64,000 nucleotides of DNA from contig RCSZ01000001.1 of NCBI GenBank assembly GCA_014898425.1, positions 1,364,001 through 1,428,000 of the forward strand, given 5' to 3'. This document shows, piece after piece, positions 48,644 through 60,154 of the stretch. A program made the position numbers and the translations under genes. Within the stretch, counting starts at the first letter, position 1. Each line of letters starts with the position of its first letter. This DNA is from Botryotinia globosa (taxonomy: Eukaryota > Ascomycota > Leotiomycetes > Helotiales > Sclerotiniaceae). A model generated the notes under the pieces. It did not search any database and was not told the DNA's origin. It saw only the letters and a program-made list of their open reading frames with translations.

Positions 48644-49862
48644 ATGGCTCCCGCTGCAACAGAAGACCAATCAGCTCCAGTCGTTGGCTTTAACAAAGGC
48701 AACGACAACACCGAGACAGATTCCACCATTCAAGAAAAATGGGTGAAGAGCACTGGCGTTCTAGATCAGTTCGAGTCCTTTGATGTTACTCCTGTTATCG
48801 GCCGCGAGTTTCCAGATGTCAATTTGGTACAATGGCTTCAAGCTCCCAATGTCGATGAGCTCTTACGCGAGCTTGCTCTTACTAGTATGTTCCTATTAAA
48901 CATAATTTTATTGTAAGTCTACGATTGTTAAGAATGATTTAGTATCCCAACGTGGAGTGGTATTCTTCCACAAGCAAGATAACCTCACTGCCGATTTTCA
49001 AAAGGGGCTCGTGCAACGCATTGGTCTCCTTTCAGGAAAGCCATACACTTCGGGTCTTCACATTCATCCACTTCTCAATCCAGAGAGAGAAGGATACCGT
49101 GTGACAGACCCAGAGATTAGTACCATTGATTCGGTGCTCAACAAGAAACTTTACAGCGACACAAAATTCGACCGAGCAAATAGCCTCCAAAATACTTCCA
49201 AATGGCATGCAGATATTTCTTTCGAGCCAAAGCCTGCCGATTATTCTAGTTTGAGATTAGAGATACTCCCAACAACAGGAGGCGACACATTGTGGGCAAG
49301 TGGATATGAAATCTATGATCGAATTTCAAACCCCTACCAAAAGTTCCTCGAGGGTCTGACTGTAACATTCCAACAACCTGGCTTCATTGAAGCTGCTCAA
49401 GAGGTGGATTCGAATTTTACGATAAGCCAAGAGGGGCTCCAGAAAATGTGGGAAAGGAGTTGAAAGCTGTACATCCAGTAGTGAGAACTAACCCAGTCAC
49501 TGGATGGAAATCTGCTTTCCCAGTTGGAGGACATGTTAGCCATATCAATGATGTTGCCCAATTAGAAAGCGAAGCACTCTTGGGTTGGTTTAAGCGGTTG
49601 TTGGTGGACAATCATGATTTGCAGGTGCGATTCAAGTGGAAGAACCAGAATGATCTTGGTAAGTTCTTTTTGCAGCACCCCTTGGTCGTTTGCACTAATG
49701 TTGATAAATATAGTAATTTGGGATAACCGCTCAGTTTTCCATACGGCCACAGACGATCTTGAAGGACAGGGTGAGAGATATGGTGTCAGAGCTGTTGGCG
49801 TTGGAGAAAAGCCATTTTTAGACCCCGAGAGCAGGTCTAGAAGAGATGCCCTAGGCGTTTGA
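48644..49862 (+). CDS. TauD/TfdA-type 2-oxoglutarate dioxygenase, frameshifted
   Basis: Exons 48644-48884, 48943-49658 and 49714-49862 encode a TauD/TfdA-family alpha-ketoglutarate dioxygenase of about 365 residues, the class that in fungi cleaves sulfonates such as taurine (yeast Jlp1). The iron-site HxD is in NTSKWHADISFEP, the 2OG-binding Thr region is LPTTGGDTLWAS, the distal His is in DNRSVFHTATDD, and the final Arg is in GQGERYGVRAVG. The reading frame breaks at 49415-49418: a run of four T's is one base short of what the family frame needs, so the upstream frame runs into a stop at 49461 while GAPENVGKELKAVHPVVRT continues in another frame. Otherwise the gene is complete, so this is either a very recent null allele or a one-base sequence error. 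I call the gene but not an intact product. Confidence 0.85.
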
Positions 49863-51284
49863 TGTAAATAGCCGCACGATAGTATAATAAAGAATATGAA
49901 TAAAATGATCGATATAAACCCTTGTAAGCTGTCATTGGACAAATTGTATCCGCTTGTGCCTGTGTCTAGGTAGGTAGATATCGTCATGAATGTGGTTATG
50001 AACACGGTAAATGAGTCACTTGCCGTCTGCTCACGAACACCTATAGCGACATATAAAGATAGAACTTGTGGCTCATAACAATACTTATTCATGATATCCA
50101 TGAATCTCACCCAAAAAAAACAATATAGCACATTCAGATTGTACTTTCTTTTTATTCAAGGGTGCTCATCTTATTAGGATAGGAAGTCGCGAATATGGGC
50201 ACGGGCCAGAAAGTTCTAACTCACGTGATCAAAGGTTAAGGCATTTCTCCACCACGGCTACCATCAGAGCTTCACTTCAACGGATTTTGAATTGACATAC
50301 ATACAGATTACAATGCAAAGACGGTAAGATGGTCGATTGAGGACAGCGAAAGCCAAGCTATTGGCAAGATACTATCTACACATTCCACAAATCACGGGAG
50401 AAATTTCATCCATTCGTGTAATTGTGTTTTCAATAATCTTTTCTGAAAATTGAATCGATTGCGAAACAATTACGAAAGTCCGGGGACAGATGACAACATA
50501 TATTCTTGCAGGCATTGCATGCCATATGCACACCCAACCACTCTCCCGTTACATCGATTCTCCAAATTTGTAGCTTCTCATGCAGACGGAACATCATATG
50601 TGCCCTCAGTACTGATAAGAGTTTCGCGCTTGTGGCCAATGCTTGTGCCTTGAGCTACTTTCGTCGATAAATGGGTGAACTATTGGGGCGGGCTTTTATG
50701 GCGACAAGTGCGCTAGAGATTCTCTCATCGAATATTGACTGTGAAGTCTTTCTCTAAAGAGCTTCTATGACTACTTTAGAGCATGCCCCGGAATATACTC
50801 CCTTATGGTGGCGCCCGAGAATTTCATGATGTCTACGCAGCATGCGTTTGATAGTGAAAAGATTCAATGCATTAGCATAATATATGCGCCATCCAAAAGC
50901 AGGCTATGGGCTTATCTGGTATCAACACCTGAAAACTTCGTTAGTTTTAACTATTTTCATTTCTCGGGGATACTATTGCGAAGGATAGGTAGGTCTCGAT
51001 CCGAGATTATGGATAATGTCGCTGCATTGTCTTTGCCATAAAGGTTTGACTGCGATGTTACTCCGAGAGACCTCTATTGTGTGATTTCCAGTGGATCTTT
51101 CTCAATAAGTGTCTGCCCTCGGTAGTCCCACAAACCTGTAATGTCTCTCGGCCTTTCGCGCCAATCACAATATAGCTGATATTGTAGCATGAGCATATCT
51201 TTAAATCATCGCGTGGTATAAGTATTTAGTTTTCTACATCTCAATACCGATCAAGTGAGAGATCAAAGTCGCATATATTCGAAG
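49863..51284. other. Intergenic DNA
   Basis: 1.4 kb between the TauD gene and the Dal5-type transporter gene, both on the plus strand. CACGTG lies at about 50223. No gene is called. Confidence 0.5.
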
Positions 51285-53150
51285 ATGTCTAAAGATGCCA
51301 CAGACAAGACGGAGCCTAAGAGTGGTACCGCGCGACAACCGGATGACTCGCTTCAGTACGAGGAAGTAACAACTTTTGGCGACCCAATTCCTGTAAAAAA
51401 TGCAACGTTTGTTTCTACGGGTTCCGAATCAGATGAAGATGGATCTACCTTTGCCAAAAATCCTTTTTTAGACCCTGATGTAAGGGAACACTGGACGGGG
51501 GTTTACGAAAAATCGCAATATGAATGCCGGCATGTCTTTGACCTCAATTTCACTTGGACGGAGGAGGAAGAACGACGACTGGTTCGACGGCTAGATTGGC
51601 GAGTTTGTCTCTGGGCTGTAAGTTTGAGATCTCGAATCTTTTAGATCATTGTTAACAACATTCCAGTGTATAATGTTCTTCGGTTTACAAGTCGATCGTG
51701 GGAACTTAACACAAGCGGTTGCAGACAATTTGTTGGATGACCTGAACTTGAGTACAAATGGTACGTTGATTATAGCTTTCCTCTTATAAGGGAAGTGCTC
51801 TGGGATTAACGCTACCTAGATTACAACTTCGGCAACCAAATCTTTTTATTCTCGTTCTTACTAGCCGAATTACCTTCACAATTGATCTCCAAAAAGATTG
51901 GACCCGATAGATGGATTCCGATGCAGATAACTCTCTGGTCGGTAGTTGCTATGTCCCAGTGTGCGCTCAAAGGAAAATCTGGATTCTATGCCACACGAAG
52001 TATGCTGGGTCTTCTTGAGGTAGGTTTGATCGTTAACTCTGAGTTTGACAATTCTAAACTCGCCAATTGATAGGGCGGGTTTATCCCAGATATCGTTTTG
52101 TGGCTATCGTACTTTTATACATCCAAGGAACTTCCTGTCCGACTCAGTTTCTTCTGGACTACACTTTCCGGAACCACTATCATCACGTCGATTCTTGCTT
52201 TTGCTCTACTTCATCTACGGGGTGTATCGGGATGGGCAGGATGGCGTTGGCTGTTCCTAATTGAGGGCTTGATCACTTTGCTAGTTGGCCTTGCTTCTTT
52301 CTTCATGATGCCAGCGTCTGCAGTCCAAACGAAAACATGGTTTCGCCCAAAAGGCTGGTTTACTGATCGTGAGATATCTATCGTCGTCAATCGAGTTCTC
52401 AGGGATGACCCTTCAAAGGGAGATATGCACAACCGACAAGCAATTACACCAAAGAAACTCTGGAACGCAGCAAAGGATTTCGACCTTTGGCCACTGTATG
52501 CTATTGGATTGATCGCATATATTCCTCAATCCCCACCTACTTCCTACATTACTCTCACCCTGAAGAACCTGGGTTTCAGCACATTCAACACCAACTTATT
52601 GACAATTCCTTATTCTGCCTTCCACATTATCACGCTACTTCTCATCACACAACTATCTGAGCGTGTCAACGAAAGAACTCTGGTCTCCATGATACAACCG
52701 CTATGGACCCTCCCATGTATCATCGTGCTTCGCTTTTGGCCAGGTTCAGGAGTCCAGGCTTGGAACACATACGCACTAGTCACAGTGCTTCTCTCATATC
52801 CTTATTGCCACGCCATTCTCGTAGCATGGACTTCCAAAAACTCTAACAATGTTGGCACTCGCTCTGTCTCCTCTGCTCTGTACAACATGGCAGTGCAACT
52901 GGGGAATATCTGCGCAAACTTTATTTACAGAACTGATGATAAGCCGTTATATCATCGTGGTAATACGCAATTGATCACCATAAATATTGCGGCCATTGCA
53001 GTATTCTTATTTACTAAACTCTACTATATAATGAGGAATAAGCAGAGAGATAAGGTGTGGAATGCCATGACGGCTGAGGAACAGCAGGATTACAAGAGGA
53101 ATACGAAATTGACTGGGAGTTCAAGATTAGATTTTAGATTTGCGCATTAA
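51285..53150 (+). CDS. Dal5-type MFS anion:cation symporter
   Basis: Four exons (51285-51617, 51667-51760, 51820-52019, 52074-53150) join in phase to 567 residues. The N-terminal 90 residues are polar and acidic, ending [20 protein letters not shown], the hallmark of the anion:cation symporter family (allantoate permease Dal5, pantothenate Fen2, cysteine/sulfonate transporters). Twelve membrane segments follow, with VDRGNLTQA after segment 1, [20 protein letters not shown] in the middle, KGWFTDREI in the central loop, and [20 protein letters not shown] in segment 11. The ATG at 51285 ([10 protein letters not shown]) is the first Met of the frame. Its place beside a TauD dioxygenase suggests organic sulfur or sulfonate import. 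That substrate is inferred from the neighbour only. Confidence 0.88.
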
Positions 53151-53295
53151 ATGGTAGGAGATGGCCTTGTTTTGAGTAGCGATCGTCGATAATTATAATT
53201 TGTACTCAAGATATCAACTACCTATATGTCGAGATATGGCCATGTGAATGATTTTAGTTTACTGTCTGTTATTGTTGCTTGGTTTTGTTGTAGCA
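53151..53295. other. 3' flank
   Basis: Downstream of the transporter stop and up to the inverted-repeat element. Nothing is recognised. Confidence 0.5.
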
Positions 53296-53721
53296 CTAAT
53301 AGTCGGCTTTTATAAGCGGCCTCCTAGTTCCTAGTCGGGGAAAGCGGTTGTCCCCGGAAAGCGGTTGTCCCCAAAAAAACTTCGAAAATACTATAATAAT
53401 TGAATTATATCAACTACAACCTTTATAAATTATATAATTATTAATAAAATATTGATTCTTATTATTTATTTATTCTATTTATTATAATAAATAAAATTAA
53501 AGTTAAATGTGATAGATAATATTATTGAATTTAATAAGATTATAACAATTCAATAATATCAAATCCATTTTTTTTTTCAGAATTGAATAAAATATATACC
53601 AAGATTTTTTGGGGACAACCGCTTTCCGGGGACAACCGCTTTCCGGGGACAACCGCTTTCCGGGGACAACCGCTTTCCCCGACTAGGAACTAGGAGGCCG
53701 CTTATAAGAGCCGACTATTAG
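53296..53721. mobile_element. TIR element with asymmetric subterminal 17-bp repeat arrays
   Basis: A 426-bp element. Its outer arms, 53296-53338 and 53679-53721, are inverted repeats matching at 42 of 43 bases (start CTAATAGTCGGC). Just inside each arm is an array of a 17-bp unit, GGAAAGCGGTTGTCCCC: two copies on the left (53339-53372) and four on the right in the opposite orientation (53611-53678). The central 240 bp is very AT-rich and has no ORF. A TA dinucleotide flanks each end, so a TA target duplication is possible. The arms are GC-rich and well kept while the core is degenerate or low in GC. It resembles a non-autonomous DNA transposon whose arrays may be transposase-binding repeats. 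Confidence 0.8.
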
Positions 53722-54399
53722 TATAGATGCGTATGCATGATCATCTTTGCTTTTCTACTTCCCGTCGCCTCTCATCTCCCGGGGTACAGAACGGAAAATA
53801 CTTGATGACGCGTACTCGAAAGAGTGAATGAGGAAGATTCACTTCTGACTGAAATGATATCAGATGGATAATATTCGACTTTAGCTGAGGAGTAGGAAGG
53901 AATCAAATCTGGCATTTGAATGGGACAAAAGCATAATGTCAAATCCTATCATCACCTTGACCTATACTTTAATCTCGCATGCCTTTCTCTCATACAGTAT
54001 CCTGATAGGAAAACTCTCTTCCACGTTGTCTTGTATCATTTTAGACTGCATAGGTGTCGTTTACTTGTAACTATCAGGAGCGTAAAGGAAGAGGTTCTGT
54101 ACACCTAGATTCAGAAAAGGTCAAATAAAATTCGCTCATCTGAATGTAACGCGCGAAGAGGATAAGAGCGACAACATGACATATATATTCCACTATCGTA
54201 CTCATCAACAATTATCAAGCAAGAATGGTATACGCAGAAAAATCAACAGAATAATCCCTCCCACAGACTTCGATGCAAACGTGAATACGAATGCAACGCT
54301 CCATACATACAAGTCAAAAAGAAGACATTTCTGTACGAAACAGACAACCGCTACCGCGAATTATACATAAATCATAAGTCATAACTCGTCAATCATCAA
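53722..54399. other. Intergenic DNA
   Basis: Downstream of the element and before the 3' end of the AAA+ gene. No gene is recognised. Confidence 0.5.
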
Positions 54400-57300
54400 T
54401 CATAACCCAGCAACACTCATTAAATCCTCCACGCCATCAAAAGGATCATCATCTGCATCCTCCACAACCCCTTTCATTGCTTCTCCTGCGTTTCTCTTGT
54501 CTTCTTCGTCTGAATCGTCGTATCCTCCGGCGTCGTTGACTGCGTACTGCAATTCTTCGAATCCCATTGGGATACCCTTCCATAAAGCTAGCTGTCGGGC
54601 TGTTCGGACGGCATGGCCGATTGCATGGCCATTGAGCTTGTACTTGGCTAGCGTTGATATGTTTGCGCGAAGCTCAGTGATGTTGATCGTAGAGGGATTG
54701 AAGAGAGATTCTAGCGATTCAAGCTGTGTAATGTGGGACTCCCATATCTTAGTTCGTTGGGTCAAAGTCAGAGGAGCATAGCGTAGAGAAAGCTGAATGC
54801 GTGATTTGAGCGCCTCGTCCACAGTAGAAATGGAAGAACTCGTCAAAATGACAATCCCGTTGTACGATTCAAGTGCCCGTAAAAATACAGAGACTAAAGC
54901 GTTGCGACGAAGGTCTCCCAAGGCTCGTTTTTCAACAAACAGCTCGGCTTCTTCGAGGAGTATGACGCATTTCCAAACTCTTCCTAGATAAAAGATCTGT
55001 TGGAGTGATCTTTGTAGGGCTTCTGGTGTAGTCGCTATCTCGCTACATGGGGTTATGTAGAGTGGTTTTTCGACTACTTCGGCTACACTTTCCGCTGTCA
55101 TGGTTTTGCCGGTTCCAGAAGAGCTATTGACGTTTTGTTAGATTAGATTCAGAAGATCTGGGTTATAGATTACTTACCCATGTAACAGTATGACTGAGCC
55201 CGTTCCCTTCCTGCCAACGAGGCTTGGACTTTGTTCATCTTTGATTTGATTCGCGACTAAGGCTGTAATGAGAATCTTCATGTCGTTGTCTCCAGCCAAT
55301 GTTTCAAATGCATCCTTGTTCCATTTGACTGCATACATGCGACTGACTTCGAGATCGACTAACGAATAATATTAGCAAATGGGAAGTGATCGATGGGTCT
55401 GGTGTTACATACCCCATTTCTTTTCCTGAATGTTGAACCCGATAATCGTGTTAGGCAAAAGCAAGGTGAAAACTCCCTCTGGTGGCACGTCAGATGCCAT
55501 GACCAAGGGACCTAAATCGTCACGATTGGGCGCTTTAGCGCCAGCAGATGCTGGGTGTAACTTCTTGTATGTCTTGATATCTATCATGTACCTGGACTGC
55601 CCCTGTAAGTGAATACAAAGTTAGCTAACCTACTAAAATAGGTTTAATTGCCGAACTTGCTTACAATGGTTTCTACAGACTCGTCTTCCTCGCTATAATA
55701 TATGTAGCACGGGTTACGGAACTTCCAGAACATTTCTCCTTGTTTCCTAAGCGTTGTGCCAATGGCGGGGTCGGCGTAGCGCATTGGATAAGTACCAAGA
55801 GCGGTGATCTTTACAATCTCTTCTGGCGTTTTGAAATCATCAATTGTAATCAGTTCAACATTCTCTTGGAAGTTTCCATCAAATGACCATGAAGATACGA
55901 GCAAGGAAGTTGCCAATGCAGCCGGCTCTCCACTCCCATTCGAGCTTCCTGCTACTGGCAGATGAAGCCATGACTTAGTCAAGTAAGCTTTCGTCTTTCC
56001 TAGATCATGTTTTTCGGTCCGCAGTATGACGGTATCGGGGCTCTGATAATGATGTTAGTCGGCTTTCAACTTCATTCCAAGTATTCACTTACGTAGAGAT
56101 AGCACAAATATGTGCGCGTGATTTTTCCCTGACTTAGAAGCGCATCAACTACAGCATATTCGGGCCCAAAACTTTCGTTGACGTATTCCACAAAAGAATT
56201 TACACGAGTCAAAAGCTCGGGTTTCAGTTGACGTCTTCGTTCTTCCAATGGAGCTCTTTGATGGTAAAACCATGGATATGGTGCCTTAAACTCAGTCCCA
56301 ACATTAAATGAAGGGTAGTACGAGTTCTCTTGAATATTTTGCCTGGTAAGTCTTTTTAGACCGGCAGATAGCTCACTGCCGATCAAACATACTGACTCAC
56401 CCTCAAGGAACTCTGCAAGTTGACTCTCGTCATTTGAACCAGCTTGTTCCGAGTCTCCAGGTTGTAGTTTTGAGGAATTTTCCGGCTTCATCAAGTTGGT
56501 CTTGGATTTGCAGCAGGCATAGTCTTTGTACACAATAAACGATAAATTTGTATACCGCTGCGTATGTAGAGCAATATTTCGTACAATCATGCTGCCATGA
56601 ATATGGCCACTAGCGGGGCCGTCTTTTACGAGCCAAGGAGTATCCAAAAACATATGCGTCTGCCCATGCTGATGGCATTTGACTCGATAAATCGTATGAT
56701 AAGGTAAGGCTAATTTTTCTTGATTGGCATCCTGAGTGCCGGGCAAAAGCTTGCTCCTAGTCATTTCCAACATTTTGAAAAGGTCTTCGTCGTGGCTATC
56801 CAATGGTGCGTTGAATAGCTGGCAAAGCTGCAATTTCCAATCGACGAAGTTGTTATGGCGATGAAGGGTAGGCGACGACATCGATCCGTGAATTTCTGGT
56901 GATGGTCAGTAGGCATTGGCAAAAAGAACATCAATCTACTCACGTGGTCTACGGCTGTCCATAGCTTGCTCAAACTGGTGTTCAGAACTATATCCTCCTG
57001 CATGACCACGAGTGGAATTTCCATGAGATTCTGGAGTGAAATTCGATGGATTAGGAATTGTAGTTGCTAGAACGAGTTAGCATTGCCAAATAAAGATGCC
57101 ACAGAAATGAACTCATAACATACGCGGACTGAAATCTCCTTGAGAATTTTGATCATAGCCATAATTCGGGTGACCCATATCATGTTCGTGACGGGGACCA
57201 TATGTTTCATGTCCGTGCCCCCCTCCATGGTGACCTTGTTGGACTGTTGCAATTTGCCCGGCTAGCGCATGACCAAAGGTTTTGGGACTGCTGTGAGTAT

Positions 57301-58593
57301 TATTCTGTGGCGCATATGACATTTGACGGCGACTATTGCTTGACAGACTGTCGGGAGTTGGGTAATTCTTTTGCGGAATCCTATTGTTATGACTCCAAAG
57401 TTCTGAGCCATTCGCATGTGAGGGATCATGCCCCTGTTCTATATTTTGTTGACTGCCATCTTGCCGCGACTGAGAAGAATAAGATACAGGATGAAGTCTA
57501 GAAGATTGAGATCCCGATTCCGCCAACTGTAGAGCCGTTGATTCTTGAAGATTCTGGACGATATTGGTGTTATTCCGAGCAGGTTTAGGTGCCGCCCATT
57601 GCGTAGGTGCCGCCTGCGGCGATTGGGACTTTTGATGCGGAGGAGATGTGATCTGATTATGTCTGTATCTCTCCGAGAGCTGACCTAGGGGCGCATGAGT
57701 TTAGCTTCAAATTCTAGCCTCGGGTATCGAGTATCTATACTCACTGTTTACAGATGGTTGCGTTCCAGAATTGGCCGTATTGTTCTCGAACGCCGATCTC
57801 TCGGCAGCCTGCTTATTAGCCGGCCCCCGGTTTCTATCTGCATATTGCCTGAGATTCGTTGTGTAGTTAGATCGAGTATTATTCGCTTGATAAGGCATGT
57901 GTGAATTAGAAAAGATAGGACCAGGACGGAAGTCAGATATTGGAGCTGTTGGAATAGGTGGCGGCGGAGAAGGAGTTATTTGCGTGCTATCGAGCTGTCG
58001 TATCGATGGAGAGGGGGATCGAGGGGTATTTTCGGCAGGTGGAGAATCGGAACGATTTCTGGGACGAGTATGGTGCCAGGAATCAGGCCCATCTGTTATT
58101 TGACGTGTCTGTGGCAAAGACGGCTGCTGGCAACGATGCAATTGAGCAGCGTAATTTGTATGCTCTATGATAGGGCTTCCAGAGTTCCCCGGCGGCTTTC
58201 GAATGATCAGTCTGGGGCTTTACTAGATTGTAAAAGAGGGGATTGAGAAGGCCTCGTTTCAGTCAGACTTACTAGATATAGATTGTAGTTGTACTTTTCT
58301 GCTAATGTAGCAAGTAACTTTTGTTCATCATCTTCACTTTCTCTACTTATATTTTGTGGCCCGAATTGTGCAACGTTATCGATGACATTCTCATCTGCCT
58401 CGTCTGTGACAGTTGCTTGTGCTCGACGATTGCGAATGTATTCTTGAGCCTCGCGTTGTCTATCCATTGCTTTTCCCGATGGACTTGAATCTCGATGGGA
58501 AGTGTCGCTCTGCGTTGCAGGTCCTCGATCCATTTCCGAGTAATGCTCTGAATCTCTCGCCTTATCAGAGGCAGCCACATCTATGTTCTCCAT
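54400..58593 (-). CDS. Large fungal AAA+ ATPase
   Basis: A long multi-exon minus-strand gene (about 10 exons, roughly 1100-1250 residues). The start is ATG 58593 (MENIDVAASDKARD). The N-terminal third is disordered and rich in Ser, Gln, Asn, Pro and His. The middle part (SYYPSFNVGTEFKAPYPWFY, ERRRQLKPELLTRVNSFVEY, LGTYPMRYADPA, then the last domain-entry segment RYMIDIKTYKKLHP) resembles the conserved block found before AAA domains in this fungal family. The AAA domain near the C-terminus has Walker A GSSGTGKTMTAESVAE, split by an intron inside the first Gly codon. Walker B reads VILLEEAELFVEKR, where EEAE replaces the usual DEAD. Sensor-1-like VILTSSS and second-region RYAPLTLTQRTKIWE follow. 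Family function is unknown. It may act as an unfoldase or remodelling ATPase. Confidence 0.78.
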
Positions 58594-59263
58594 GTATGGA
58601 TAATATTACAGCCTTGTTGCTTGGTATCAGAAGAAGTATCCACATGAAAAGGGCCAGTCTTTTTGGATAACTGTTCTGCAGGAGTTTACTATGGGCTGGG
58701 AATTAGAAGCACGAATTAGATTTGTCGATGGATGATCACCTGCAGGTCTATTGGTGTCACTATGAAAATGCAGCTGGCGATACAGATAGAAGGGAGATTC
58801 TTTCGCAAAGGGAAAGAAGATAATTCAGAACGAGAAGAAGAGAAGAAAAAAACGAGGCTGTCAATCGAATGTGATTATGTGACGCATTTCGAGACCCATG
58901 CCCGCAGATTGCTGCCCTACCGTAGTTGGGCCTCACACATTACTGAATAAGGTCGATCTGCCAACGCACTGAACAGAGAGAATTCTCATCCGACGTTTTC
59001 ATATTCATACGGAGTACAGCCTTCAACAGGAATCCCATGAATGTAGGTAATGTTGAATGGTTAGTTTAACCACACGATACTTGATTGAATAAACTCGAGG
59101 AATAAAAAGAGAGAAAATACAATGAGAGAGAGAGAGAGTCTTTTTGATAAAGATGTCGAGGTTTATTTAGACTTCCATAAGATTAGTGCCCAGGAAAGAT
59201 ATTTTCTTCGTATTCGTAACGTGATTTCTGTGATCTGAAGGACTACACATAAGCAAAAAGGTT
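58594..59263. other. AAA+ gene promoter region
   Basis: Upstream of the AAA+ gene. A short GA microsatellite occurs near 59125-59140. No gene is called. Confidence 0.5.
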
Positions 59264-59362
59264 TTCCGGTACGGGGAATTGAACCCCGGTCTCCCGCGAC
59301 TTGATTGAAGCTCAAGGACTCCGAATGAGAGGCGGAAATGCTAGCCACTACACCATGCCGGA
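59264..59362 (-). tRNA. tRNA-Glu (CTC) with intron
   Basis: A 99-nt minus-strand tRNA gene. The acceptor 5' arm is TCCGGCA (59362 downward) and the 3' arm TACCGGA ends at 59265, with discriminator A at 59264. The D-arm contains GTGTAGTGGCTAGC. The anticodon stem TCCGC pairs with GCGGG around loop CTCTCA, giving anticodon CTC. The 27 or so bases after A37 form an intron in the canonical 37/38 position. The T-arm is CGGGG-TTCAATT-CCCCG. The mature RNA is about 72 nt. Base 6 is C and faces A67, a mismatch, while the other six acceptor pairs form. It could be a slightly degenerate but working copy. Confidence 0.88.
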
Positions 59363-59438
59363 TATCACATCTTATTGATAGGAGTTCATTGACTAATTGA
59401 ATATATATAGAGAATTTCTGACCCAATCTGTTTAGTAA

Positions 59439-59542
59439 TACAGAAAAACTTGGCTATACCGGACTGGGATATACCGGAATCTTGGATATACCGGATTTGA
59501 TTGGTCGAAAATCCCAGTCCGGTATAACCAAGTTCTTCTGTA
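59439..59542. mobile_element. Short TIR element, copy 1 (104 bp)
   Basis: The ends are inverted repeats of about 32 bp beginning TACAGAAAAACTTGGCTATA (left) and, read from the right, TACAGAAGAACTTGGTTATA. They continue CCGGACTGGGAT in both. TA flanks both ends as a Tc1/mariner-like target duplication would. Only about 40 bp lies between the arms, and no ORF is present. It is closely related to the copy at 59794-60154. Confidence 0.75.
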
Positions 59543-59793
59543 GTTCTTGAAGGTATCTATATTTAGATTTTTTTCGGTTAGGTTAGTGGGGCGGATATCC
59601 AGTATGTATGAGGTTAATAGAACTAATCTGATATTATGCATTCGTAGAAGCAAACCAAGTGATTATGGACTTTCTATATTGTGTGATTATATGTATATAT
59701 AGGGTAGTAGGCTATTTTCGTTATTCAAAAATCTATAAAATCCCTTCTGATTGGTTATAAGTATTATTGATATTAGATAGAGTAGAGTTGTTA

Positions 59794-60154
59794 TATAGAA
59801 AAACTTAGCTATATCGGACTGAGATATATCGGAATCTTGGATATATTGAAAAAATTTCCTGATTTGATCACTTTTTATATAATAATACCGGATTTTTAGG
59901 CAAAACCGGAATACCGGATTGATTTTTCAAGAATCTGGTATAAATTTTAGTAGTGAATTGAGCTTAATAAGCTTTTTTTGATATTAGTAAGCTTGATTAT
60001 ATAATAAACTTTCGAAAATATCGGGGTTTGGAACTGAAATCGGATATAAATTTTGGTTAGAAAGTTTAAGCCATTATTTTTTATACCGGAATCTTGGATA
60101 TATCAGATTTGATTGATCGAAAATCTCAGTCCGGTATAACCAAGTTCTTCTGTA
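59794..60154. mobile_element. Short TIR element, copy 2 (361 bp)
   Basis: Same family as 59439-59542. The left end reads TATAGAAAAACTTAGCTATA then TCGGACTGAGAT. The right end, read inward, is TACAGAAGAACTTGGTTATA then CCGGACTGAGAT. The left arm differs from the intact arm mainly by C-to-T and G-to-A changes, as RIP would give. The 300-bp interior is AT-rich and has no ORF of its own. TA flanks both ends. The short plus-strand ORF at 60094-60303 is part arm and part flanking DNA, not a gene. Confidence 0.72.
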
